NCBI GenBank assembly: GCA_910585665.1
Contig: CAJUFI010000106.1
Location: 1 to 7,013, forward strand
DNA length: 7,013 nucleotides
Origin: an uncultured Acetatifactor sp.
GTDB taxonomy: Bacteria; Bacillota; Clostridia; Lachnospirales; Lachnospiraceae
Direction: 5' to 3'
How positions within the stretch are numbered: the first letter of the stretch is position 1; each line of letters opens with the position of its first letter. Shown here piece by piece: positions 1-5,898 of this stretch. The notes below the pieces were generated by a model. It was not told where the DNA came from and ran no database searches. It worked only from the letters and a program-made list of their open reading frames with translations. Both the position numbers and the translations under genes were made by a program.

Positions 1-46
1 TTTTGGGGGTCGGTCTGCTCCTAAAGATTATGGTGCTAACTTCTAA

Positions 47-319
47 ACACGGGCCCACTCAGGCCTGGGGAACAATGTGGCGGCGCTGGAGCACGCCAAG
101 CGGGCCTCTGCCATGGAGCCGGACAATATGGATTACCGCAGCCTGGTGCAACAGTTCGAGAACGGCGGCAGCTGGTATGAGCAGAGGCGGGCCCAGTACG
201 GGTATCCAACGGTGGGCGTGGGCAATCTCTGCGCCAGGTGGCTGTGCACCTTCATGATGTGCAATATGTGCTGCTTCGGGGGTGGCTGCTGCGGAGGGCA
301 TGGGATGTATTACTATTAG
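47..319 (+). pseudogene. J-domain/TPR-like protein, C-terminal remnant (5' end disrupted or outside window)
   Basis: This frame encodes the end of the Clostridia J-domain (DnaJ-like) protein that has a helical repeat region and a cysteine-rich tail. The recognisable stretch begins at GLGNNVAALEHAKRA, continues through MEPDNMDYR and ENGGSWYEQR, and ends in a Cys/Gly cluster (CNMCCFGGGCCGG) and MYYY before the TAG at 317-319. No J domain (HPD motif) is in view; it would lie upstream. The same frame is closed by TAA at 44-46, just where homologues continue with a WYY-type helix. Dropping one A near 38-40 would read W-C-Y-F before that stop, which hints at a frameshift plus a nonsense change. A GTG at 77 could be called as a start, but it lies in the middle of a helical repeat. 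Family members are J-domain co-chaperones in outline, with an unknown client. Recognition of the tail is fairly secure; the broken state could be decay, a contig-edge artefact or sequencing error. Confidence 0.65.
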
Positions 320-401
320 CGGCTTCCGGCCCGGAGCAGGGAAGATTTCAAGGGAGTTTTATCGTACTTATAATTTCATATAATTTGCCTGTTCAATGGT
401 A

Positions 402-430
402 TTGACAAAAGAGAACGGATGTTCTAAACT
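402..430 (+). promoter_or_regulatory. Sigma-A promoter of the small SOS-type gene
   Basis: A perfect -35 TTGACA (402-407) is followed by a 17-bp spacer and a -10 TAAACT (425-430), which puts the start point near 437. The upstream side is AT-rich, with TATAATTT repeated ten bases apart (369-376 and 379-386), which could act as an UP-like element. LexA-type boxes overlap the spacer and the start region, so repression by occlusion is expected. Confidence 0.8.
412..425. promoter_or_regulatory. LexA-type operator 1
   Basis: AGAAC-GGAT-GTTCT is a perfect 5-bp-arm palindrome. Its core GAAC-N4-GTTC fits the Gram-positive LexA/DinR consensus, including the purine-N-purine-pyrimidine centre. It sits between the -35 and -10 boxes and overlaps the first -10 base, an ideal place for a repressor. 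Confidence 0.75.
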
Positions 431-440
431 ATATGGTATA

Positions 441-454
441 AGAACATCTGTTCT
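441..454. promoter_or_regulatory. LexA-type operator 2
   Basis: AGAAC-ATCT-GTTCT has the same five-base arms as the box at 412-425. The two centres are 29 bp apart. It lies at about +5 to +18 of the predicted transcript. Two identical-arm palindromes flanking one -10 box are very unlikely by chance and suggest tight SOS control. Confidence 0.72.
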
Positions 455-474
455 GTTCCAGGAAGGAGATTGAC

Positions 475-669
475 ATGAAGAGAGGGATGGGCAGAGAAGC
501 AGTGAAAGCCGTAGAGGGAGACTGTTCATCGTCCGCTGGGGCTTATTTTGTTTCCGGAGTCGGCGAAGAGGGCAGGGAGGACAGGCCTCTGGCTTTCCGA
601 AAGCGCCTGTGGATGTGGATCAGGGCGGCGGCATCAGAGATGAAGAACCAACTTTTGCTGGATGAATGA
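475..669 (+). CDS. Small orphan protein under LexA-type control (64 aa)
   Basis: I do not recognise this product. It is a 64-residue hydrophilic protein: a basic start (MKRGMGREAVK), a Ser/Gly-rich middle, an acidic patch (GEEGRED), and a C-terminal basic-aromatic segment (RKRLWMWIRAAASEMKN, residues 43-59) that could form an amphipathic helix. There is no signal peptide, transmembrane helix, LysM domain or catalytic motif, so it is not an obvious YneA-type division inhibitor. The start is well supported: AAGGAG at 463-468 lies six bases before ATG 475, and the transcript start is predicted near 437. The promoter carries two LexA-type palindromes, which argues that this is a real DNA-damage-induced gene. 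The gene is monocistronic in appearance, because the next gene has its own promoter at 680-708. Possible roles by analogy with other SOS small proteins are a checkpoint or an inhibitor that binds a partner, but that is inference. An RNA function for the transcript cannot be excluded. Confidence 0.6.
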   Translation: MKRGMGREAVKAVEGDCSSSAGAYFVSGVGEEGREDRPLAFRKRLWMWIRAAASEMKNQLLLDE

Positions 670-679
670 AAGGAATCGC

Positions 680-708
680 ATGACATTTGGAGCAAATAGG
701 GGTATACT
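680..708 (+). promoter_or_regulatory. Sigma-A promoter of the DUF1653-led operon
   Basis: ATGACA (680-685, five of six to the -35 consensus), a 17-bp spacer and TATACT (703-708) predict a transcript start near 715. This matters for start choice downstream: an ATG at 715 would be leaderless, whereas ATG 745 has a ribosome site within the leader. Confidence 0.65.
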
Positions 709-744
709 CTCTTTATGGATACAAATCAGAAAGGAGCTTCCAAC

Positions 745-1380
745 ATGTCATTTATTCCAAGACCACATGAGATATATCAGCATTTTAAAGGGAACCTGTA
801 CCAGGTGACTGCCATCGCAGAGCACACAGAGACAGGAGAGCAGCTGGTCATCTACCAGGACCTATACGACCAGTCCAGGATATATGCCAGGCCGCTGCTC
901 ATGTTCATAAGCAAAGTAGACCGGGATAAGTATCCTGACGCGGAGCAGGAGTTCCGCTTCCAGCTGCAGGGCCCGGAAGCCGGGCGGCAGAAGGCCCAGT
1001 TCCAGGAGGCTGCGGAAGGGAAAAGGACGGACGCGCCGGGGAGCGCGGCCTATATGACAGGAGCGGAGGGAAAGGAAGGACCGGTGCAGAAGGCGGGGCA
1101 GGCTGACGGTTCCGGGCTTACGGGAGACGGACTGTCCGCGCAGGAGGAAGAAGTGCCTGACCTTGACCCGTTCGTGCTGGAATTCCTGGACTCCGACAGC
1201 TATGAACAGAGATTGAACATCCTGGCAGGACTCCACCATAGAATTACGGACGAGATGATCACTACCATGGCCATCGCCTGTGACATAGAGATCGATGACG
1301 GCGATATCGAGGAGAGGTACGAGGCGCTGAAGACCTGCCTGCTGACGCTGGAGAGATATGAGTGCAATCGCCTGAGATGA
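745..1380 (+). CDS. DUF1653 domain-containing protein
   Basis: Residues about 5-65 form a DUF1653 domain: PRPHEIYQHFKGNLYQV, then EHTETGEQLVIYQDLY and ARPLLMF, the conserved small beta-rich fold of unknown function. Residues 75-135 are a Gln/Glu/Gly-rich, probably disordered linker, and residues 138-211 form an acidic helical domain (PDLDPFVLEFLDSDSYEQRL through TCLLTLERYECNR) of the type attached to DUF1653 in Lachnospiraceae. Many DUF1653 proteins are only the first 70-80 residues, so this is the extended form. ATG 745 is chosen because AAGGAG (731-736) lies eight bases upstream and because the promoter at 680-708 starts transcription near 715. The protein is cytosolic, with no signal or membrane segment. 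It is the first gene of the likely operon with the nucleotidase, SfsA-MutY and GT2 genes. Its biochemical function is unknown. Confidence 0.85.
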   Translation: MSFIPRPHEIYQHFKGNLYQVTAIAEHTETGEQLVIYQDLYDQSRIYARPLLMFISKVDRDKYPDAEQEFRFQLQGPEAGRQKAQFQEAAEGKRTDAPGSAAYMTGAEGKEGPVQKAGQADGSGLTGDGLSAQEEEVPDLDPFVLEFLDSDSYEQRLNILAGLHHRITDEMITTMAIACDIEIDDGDIEERYEALKTCLLTLERYECNRLR

Positions 1381-1430
1381 CAGGACGGCTCCCTTTGAGA
1401 TGCGGGGCCGCTGCATCAAGGGGCTTTGCG

Positions 1431-1456
1431 CGCCGCGGCCCGGAGGCCGGGCGGCG
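1431..1456. repeat. GC-rich hairpin in the DUF1653-nucleotidase gap
   Basis: CGCCG (1431-1435), a three-base bulge, CCCGG (1439-1443), loop AGG, CCGGG (1447-1451) and CGGCG (1452-1456) form a ten-pair GC-only stem. No T-run follows, so it is not a standard terminator. It sits in the 159-base gap between the stop at 1380 and ATG 1540 and could be an RNA-processing or stability structure within the operon. The core resembles a copy at 971-988. Confidence 0.4.
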
Positions 1457-1539
1457 ACTGCAGGCCGGAGGCAGAGCGGCGGAAGCGCTGCAAAAGGCAA
1501 GGCCGGAGCGGTGGACACAGCATGGAAAGGAGCGGCATT

Positions 1540-2571
1540 ATGGCATATCAGCTTGACAGGAAAATGGTGATAGGGGTCTCTTCCAGGGCCCTGTTCGATT
1601 TGACCGTGGAGAACGAGATTTTTGAAAAGGAGGGCCTGGAGGCGTACTGCAGCTATCAGGTGGAGCATGAGCAGGAAATCTTAAGGCCGGGACCGGGTTT
1701 TGGACTGATCGAGTCTCTGCTGGAACTGAACCGGTACAGTCCTGAGGGAAATCTGGTGGAGGTCATCATCATGTCCCGCAACAGCCCGGACTCCTCCCTT
1801 CGGGTATTCAATGCCATCGCCCATTACGGCCTGGACATCACAAGGTCGGTGCTGGTGAGCGGCGCGGCGCTGGCCCCTTATCTGGCGGCGTTCCACACGG
1901 ATCTCTTCCTGTCGGCCTATGAGGACGATGTGCAGAGCGCCATCGACAGCGGCATAGCGGCGGGCATCATCTGTACGGAGCAAAAGGTTCACGACATTTC
2001 GGCCAGGGCCCACGGACAGCGGGCGCAGAACGTATCGGCACAGACGGAAGAGAAGTCGGCGGCCCAGGTGATTCCCATGCAGGTGAACGCTGCCCCTGGC
2101 GGGAGAAATCGAAAGGGCGGGAAATGCCAGATTCGGATTGCGTTTGACGGGGACGCGGTGCTTTTTGCGGACGAATCGGAGATGATATTCAAGGAAAAGG
2201 GGCTGAGGGCCTTTGAGGAGAATGAGCGGGCCCGGGCCAGAGAACCCCTCGCGGAAGGACCCTTCGCGCAGTTCCTGAAAAAGCTGTCGAATCTGCAGAA
2301 GGAGCTTGGCACCCAGGACTGTCCTATCCGGACGGCGCTGGTGACGTCACGGAGCGCGCCTGCCCACGAGCGCGTCATCCGCACCATGAGGGCATGGAAC
2401 GTGCGGGTGGATGAGGCCTTCTTTCTGGGCGGTCTGGAGAAGCGGGAGGTGCTGAAGGCTTTCGGCGCGCAGATATTTTTTGACGACCAATCGATACATA
2501 CCGCCAGCGCGGCCCAGGCCGTCCCCGCCGCCAGGGTGCCCTACTGTAAAGGAAACCGGGAGCTGTCCTGA
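1540..2571 (+). CDS. 5'-nucleotidase, cytosolic cN-I (NT5C1) type
   Basis: A 343-residue member of the family that includes eukaryotic cytosolic 5'-nucleotidase IA. It hydrolyses nucleoside monophosphates such as AMP to the nucleoside and phosphate in the cytosol. Residues 8-150 hold the family N-terminal part (KMVIGVSSRALFDL, and VSGAALAPYL at 106-115). The haloacid dehalogenase core begins at FDGDAVLF (residues 202-209), with D203 as the expected nucleophile and D205 as the general acid. VTSR (268-271) supplies the motif II Ser/Thr and FFDDQ (313-317) the metal-binding acidic pair. A variable linker separates the halves at about 158-195. ATG 1540 is chosen because AAAGGAG (1526-1532) is seven bases upstream and the family homology starts there; the open frame extends further back without support. 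The preceding gap is 159 bases, and the next gene starts 23-50 bases after the stop, consistent with one operon. Substrate preference cannot be read from the sequence. Confidence 0.88.
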   Translation: MAYQLDRKMVIGVSSRALFDLTVENEIFEKEGLEAYCSYQVEHEQEILRPGPGFGLIESLLELNRYSPEGNLVEVIIMSRNSPDSSLRVFNAIAHYGLDITRSVLVSGAALAPYLAAFHTDLFLSAYEDDVQSAIDSGIAAGIICTEQKVHDISARAHGQRAQNVSAQTEEKSAAQVIPMQVNAAPGGRNRKGGKCQIRIAFDGDAVLFADESEMIFKEKGLRAFEENERARAREPLAEGPFAQFLKKLSNLQKELGTQDCPIRTALVTSRSAPAHERVIRTMRAWNVRVDEAFFLGGLEKREVLKAFGAQIFFDDQSIHTASAAQAVPAARVPYCKGNRELS

Positions 2572-2621
2572 CGGGAGCCGGCGGAATCAGAACTATGATA
2601 AGGAGAACAGATTTTCTCAAG

Positions 2622-4472
2622 ATGGAATACAGGGATATTACAACAGGGCGTTTCCTGGAGCGCCCCAACAGATTCATTGCCAGAGTGGAGATTGAAGCCC
2701 AGGACGGGACGAGGCGAGTGGAGACCGTCCATGTGAAGAATACAGGCAGATGCCGGGAACTGCTCCAGAGGGGCGCGACAGTCTATCTGGAGAAAAGCCA
2801 CAATCCAGCCCGCTCCACAGCCTACGACTTGGTGGCGGTGGAAAAGGGGGAGCGGCTGGTGAACATGGACTCCCAGGCGCCTAATAAAGCGGTGGAAGAA
2901 TGGCTGCGCGGCGGAGGGCTTTTCGCCGACGCGGCTTTGGTGCGCCCGGAGGCCAGGTACGGCAATTCCCGATTTGATTTTTATATAGAGACGGCGGAAG
3001 AGAAGATTTTCATGGAAGTCAAAGGCGTCACGCTGGAGGAGGACGGCGTGGTGCGGTTCCCGGACGCGCCGTCCGAGAGGGCGGTGAAGCATGTGGAGGA
3101 GCTGATTGCCGCCGGGCGAGAGGGGTATCGTGTCCTTGTGATGTTCGTAGTACAGATGGAGAATGTCAGATATTTTACGCCTAACCGTGATACTCATCCG
3201 GAATTCGCGGCTGCCCTGTGCAGGGCAGCCCGGGAAGGGGTGGAGATACTGGCTTATGACTGCCTGGTCAGGCCGGGATTCATGATTGTGAACCGGCCTG
3301 TGCCCGTGGCGCTGTCCCAGGGCGACGAGCCGAAAATTAATGAAACATTAAGGAAAACCTCAGGAAAGTATAAGCTTGGGAATATATGCAAACCGCTCCT
3401 GACATGGTATGATAAGAACAGGCGGATTTTGCCATGGCGGGAGATGCCTACGCCCTACCGTGTATGGGTGTCCGAAATCATGCTGCAGCAGACCCGGGTA
3501 GAGGCCGTGAAGCCATATTTCCAGCGTTTCATGGAGGCATTGCCGGACATCAGGGCGCTGGCCGAGGTGAAGGAGGAGATGCTCCTGAAGCTTTGGGAGG
3601 GCCTGGGCTACTACAACCGCGCCCGCAATCTGCAGAAAGCGGCAATCCAGGTACAGCGGGACTACGGCGGCGAGATGCCGGATACTTACGAGGAGCTGCT
3701 GAAACTCACCGGTATCGGAAGCTATACCGCAGGGGCCATCGCCTCCATCGCTTTCGGACGTCCGGTGCCTGCGGTGGACGGAAATGTGCTGCGGGTGATG
3801 TCCAGGCTGAGGCAGGACGGACGGCTCATTGACGACGCAAAGGTGAAGGCGGCGGTGGAGCGCGACTTAAAGGAAATCATGCCGCCTGACCGCCCGGGGG
3901 ATTTCAACCAGGCCATGATGGAAATCGGGGCCTGCGTCTGCATCCCGAACGGGACGCCCTTGTGTGCCGACTGCCCTCTTGCCGGGCTCTGCATGAGCCG
4001 TCTGGCGGGCACGCAGCAGGACTATCCGAAGAAGCAGGCAAAGAAGGCGCGGCAGATTGAAGAGAGGACGATTCTGATAGTCCGGGATGAGAATAAGGCT
4101 GCCATCAGGAAGCGGGCAGGCAGAGGGCTGTTGGCCGGCATGTACGAATTCCCTTCCCTGGAGGGGTTCCGCACGGCCCAGGAGGTGGCGGAGTACCTGG
4201 CGGGCAGCGGCCTGAAGCCTCTGCGGATTCAGCCCCTGGAAGACGCGAAACATATCTTCACCCACCGGGAGTGGCATATGAAGGGCTATATGGTCAGGGT
4301 GGACGAACTGGAGCCCAGACAGCCTCAGGGGGCGGCCGCTGACTGGCTCTACATCGAGCCGGACGAGACAAAAGACAAATATCCGATTCCCTCAGCTTTT
4401 AGCGCTTATACCAAGTATTTAAGCATAAAACTGGGCAAGAATAGATATACAGAACATGAATCAGGAGGTTAA
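2622..4472 (+). CDS. mutY: SfsA nuclease - MutY adenine DNA glycosylase fusion
   Basis: One uninterrupted 616-residue frame joins two complete proteins. Residues 1-231 are SfsA: GRFLERPNRFIA at 9-20, HVKNTGRCREL, then a PD-(D/E)XK-like core with D119 (NSRFDF) and E132-x-K134 (MEVKG), FPDAPSERAVKH at 146-157, and the usual SfsA ending PVPVAL. After a linker (232-252) comes MutY: WYDKNRRILPWR, catalytic E285 (VSEIMLQQTRV), helix-hairpin-helix LTGIGSYTAG at 362-371 with Tyr368 as in Gram-positive MutY, catalytic D386 (AVDGNV), and a 4Fe-4S set at C440, C448, C451 and C457. The C-terminal NUDIX-like 8-oxoG reader (about 480-605) has FTH at 546-548 in place of the usual FSH. MutY removes adenine opposite 8-oxoguanine; SfsA is a DNA/RNA nuclease family. 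ATG 2622 fits SfsA homologues. AAGGAG at 2600-2605 is 16 bases away, so ATG 2595 (nine residues longer, no clear ribosome site) remains possible. The MutY part has no start of its own. Confidence 0.9.
   Translation: MEYRDITTGRFLERPNRFIARVEIEAQDGTRRVETVHVKNTGRCRELLQRGATVYLEKSHNPARSTAYDLVAVEKGERLVNMDSQAPNKAVEEWLRGGGLFADAALVRPEARYGNSRFDFYIETAEEKIFMEVKGVTLEEDGVVRFPDAPSERAVKHVEELIAAGREGYRVLVMFVVQMENVRYFTPNRDTHPEFAAALCRAAREGVEILAYDCLVRPGFMIVNRPVPVALSQGDEPKINETLRKTSGKYKLGNICKPLLTWYDKNRRILPWREMPTPYRVWVSEIMLQQTRVEAVKPYFQRFMEALPDIRALAEVKEEMLLKLWEGLGYYNRARNLQKAAIQVQRDYGGEMPDTYEELLKLTGIGSYTAGAIASIAFGRPVPAVDGNVLRVMSRLRQDGRLIDDAKVKAAVERDLKEIMPPDRPGDFNQAMMEIGACVCIPNGTPLCADCPLAGLCMSRLAGTQQDYPKKQAKKARQIEERTILIVRDENKAAIRKRAGRGLLAGMYEFPSLEGFRTAQEVAEYLAGSGLKPLRIQPLEDAKHIFTHREWHMKGYMVRVDELEPRQPQGAAADWLYIEPDETKDKYPIPSAFSAYTKYLSIKLGKNRYTEHESGG
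4463..4468 (+). promoter_or_regulatory. Ribosome site for the GTG-start glycosyltransferase, inside the end of mutY
   Basis: AGGAGG overlaps the last codons (Ser-Gly-Gly) of the SfsA-MutY fusion, whose TAA is at 4470-4472. It lies ten bases before GTG 4479. The overlap suggests translational coupling of the two genes and settles the GTG start. Confidence 0.8.
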
Positions 4473-4478
4473 GGACTA

Positions 4479-5507
4479 GTGAAACTATTATCCGTAGTGG
4501 TTCCCTGCTACAATTCTGAAAATTATATGAGGAAATGCATAGACTCTCTGCTGGTGGGTGGGGAGGACGTGGAGATCATCATTGTAGATGACGGTTCCAC
4601 CAAGGACAGGACGGCGGAAATCGCGGATGAATATGCCGGTAAATATCCTACCATCGTAAAGGCAGTGCACCAGGAGAACGGAGGCCATGGGGCCGCGGTC
4701 AATACCGGGATCAGGAATGCCACAGGCCTTTACTTCAAAGTGGTGGACAGCGATGACTGGGTGAAGGCCGAGGCCTATGTCAAGGTGTTGGAAACTTTGC
4801 GGGAGATGGCTGGGGGGGCTTCTACCCTGGATATGCTGGTCTGCAATTTCGTCTATGAGAAGGAGGGGGAGAAGCGCAAAAAGGTAATGCACTACCGCCA
4901 CATCCTTCCCCAGGGGAAAATGGTGAGCTGGAAGGACTGCCATCATTTTACGAAGGGGCATTATATCCTGATGCATTCGGTCATCTTCCGCACCAAACTG
5001 CTGCGGGAGTGCGGGCTGCATCTGCCGGAGCACACTTTCTATGTGGACAATATCTATGTCTTCGACCCGCTGCCCTATGTGAAGAACATGTATTACCTGG
5101 ACGTGAACCTGTACCGCTATTATATCGGGAGAGAGGATCAGTCCGTGAACGAGGAGGTCATGATTTCCCGAATCGACCAGCAGATCAGAGTCAATAAGAT
5201 CATGATAGATTATCTGGTGGAGAAGAAACCGGAAATCCTAAAGAATAAGCGCCTGTATCAATATATGCGCAATTACCTGGAAATTATTACAACTGTGTCT
5301 TCTGTTCTGCTGATTCGTTCCGGCACGGAGGAGAGCCTGGAGAGGAAGAAGGAACTGTGGAATTATCTGAAAACGAAAGACAGGAAGCTGTTCTTCTGGA
5401 TGCGCAACGGCCTCATGGGCAATGCCATGAACCTTCCCGGCAGAAGCGGCCGGAAGATTTCCGTGGGGGGATATAAGATTTGCCAGAAGATTTTCAAGTT
5501 CAACTGA
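4479..5507 (+). CDS. Glycosyltransferase family 2 protein
   Basis: A 342-residue GT-A fold enzyme that transfers a sugar from a nucleotide-sugar donor, probably for a cell-surface polysaccharide or glycolipid. Visible motifs in order are LSVVVPCYNSENYM at 4-17 (first beta strand and nucleotide-binding turn), IIIVDDGS at 33-40, QENGGHGAAVNTG at 65-77, and the metal-binding DSDDW at 90-94. FYVDNIY at 187-193 lies in the region where GT2 enzymes carry the catalytic base. The C-terminal third (about 225-342) is basic and helical without obvious membrane-spanning segments, so it is cytosolic or membrane-peripheral. The start is GTG 4479, backed by the ribosome site at 4463-4468; the beta strand immediately after it leaves no room for a later start. 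It follows the SfsA-MutY gene by six bases, so it is co-transcribed although its function is unrelated to repair. No terminator is evident after its TGA. Acceptor and donor are unknown. Confidence 0.88.
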   Translation: MKLLSVVVPCYNSENYMRKCIDSLLVGGEDVEIIIVDDGSTKDRTAEIADEYAGKYPTIVKAVHQENGGHGAAVNTGIRNATGLYFKVVDSDDWVKAEAYVKVLETLREMAGGASTLDMLVCNFVYEKEGEKRKKVMHYRHILPQGKMVSWKDCHHFTKGHYILMHSVIFRTKLLRECGLHLPEHTFYVDNIYVFDPLPYVKNMYYLDVNLYRYYIGREDQSVNEEVMISRIDQQIRVNKIMIDYLVEKKPEILKNKRLYQYMRNYLEIITTVSSVLLIRSGTEESLERKKELWNYLKTKDRKLFFWMRNGLMGNAMNLPGRSGRKISVGGYKICQKIFKFN

Positions 5508-5898
5508 TAGATAATGGACTCGCTCCGTTCTCCAAACCGCCAGACATTACCAATTGTTCGATTTCTGCCTTGAGAAGCATTGCCATTTTTATGGTGAAAA
5601 TGGAACAGATTGACGAAAGAGAGTTTACTGCTGGCAGAAGGCAGCCGGGGATACCCTGATGCAGAGAATGGGAATTTGTACCGATTGTTTTGAGACTATG
5701 TCTTCTACAGATAGTGCCCCAGGCAGCGATTCCGGGGGATGAAGCTGTAGGAGACAGTCAGGGATTCCGCAGAAGCATCTTCAGGAGTCCGTGCCGGGAA
5801 AAAGGTCCAGGATTTTCTGGTGCAGAGGCCGGAGAGGTAATGGCTCCAGGTAAAACAAGTAAACCAAGTGAAATTCCCCGCAGATTGGGAAAACTATG
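5508..5898. other. Gene-free stretch between convergent genes
   Basis: This 391-base gap between the GT2 gene and the minus-strand PAP2 gene holds no gene I can support. There is a 7-bp inverted repeat (CCATTTT at 5583-5589 and AAAATGG at 5597-5603) without a T-run, and a weak TTCCC...GGGAA pair near 5876-5890. Neither is a convincing terminator for either gene. A minus-strand frame stays open from about 5757 down to a TGA near 5509, lacks an early start codon, and ends in a protein-like stretch (LLKAEIEQLVMSGGLENGAS). It may be the remnant of a decayed gene or chance. Confidence 0.5.

Noticed and set aside
320..345. Terminator after the J-domain remnant (GC-rich GCTTCCGGCCCGGAGC)
   Set aside because: The stem is at most five pairs including a G-U, and no T-run follows.
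715..744. Ten-residue extension of DUF1653 to ATG 715
   Set aside because: No ribosome site, and the predicted transcript start falls at about 715, whereas ATG 745 has AAGGAG in place.
1426..1539. N-terminal extension of the nucleotidase
   Set aside because: The frame is open but begins at TTG without a ribosome site, is arginine-rich and non-homologous, and overlaps the GC-rich hairpin. ATG 1540 has an ideal AAAGGAG.
862..1668. Long minus-strand frame opposite DUF1653 and the nucleotidase start
   Set aside because: It is antisense to two well-supported genes in GC-rich sequence, with an arginine/leucine-rich composition typical of a shadow frame.
2595..2621. Nine-residue upstream start (ATG 2595) for the SfsA-MutY fusion
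   Set aside because: SfsA homologues begin at the equivalent of ATG 2622, and ATG 2595 has no ribosome site. It is not fully excluded, because AAGGAG is far from ATG 2622.
5583..5603. Terminator after the glycosyltransferase (CCATTTT...AAAATGG)
   Set aside because: The stem is AT-rich, lies 76 bases past the stop and has no following T-run.
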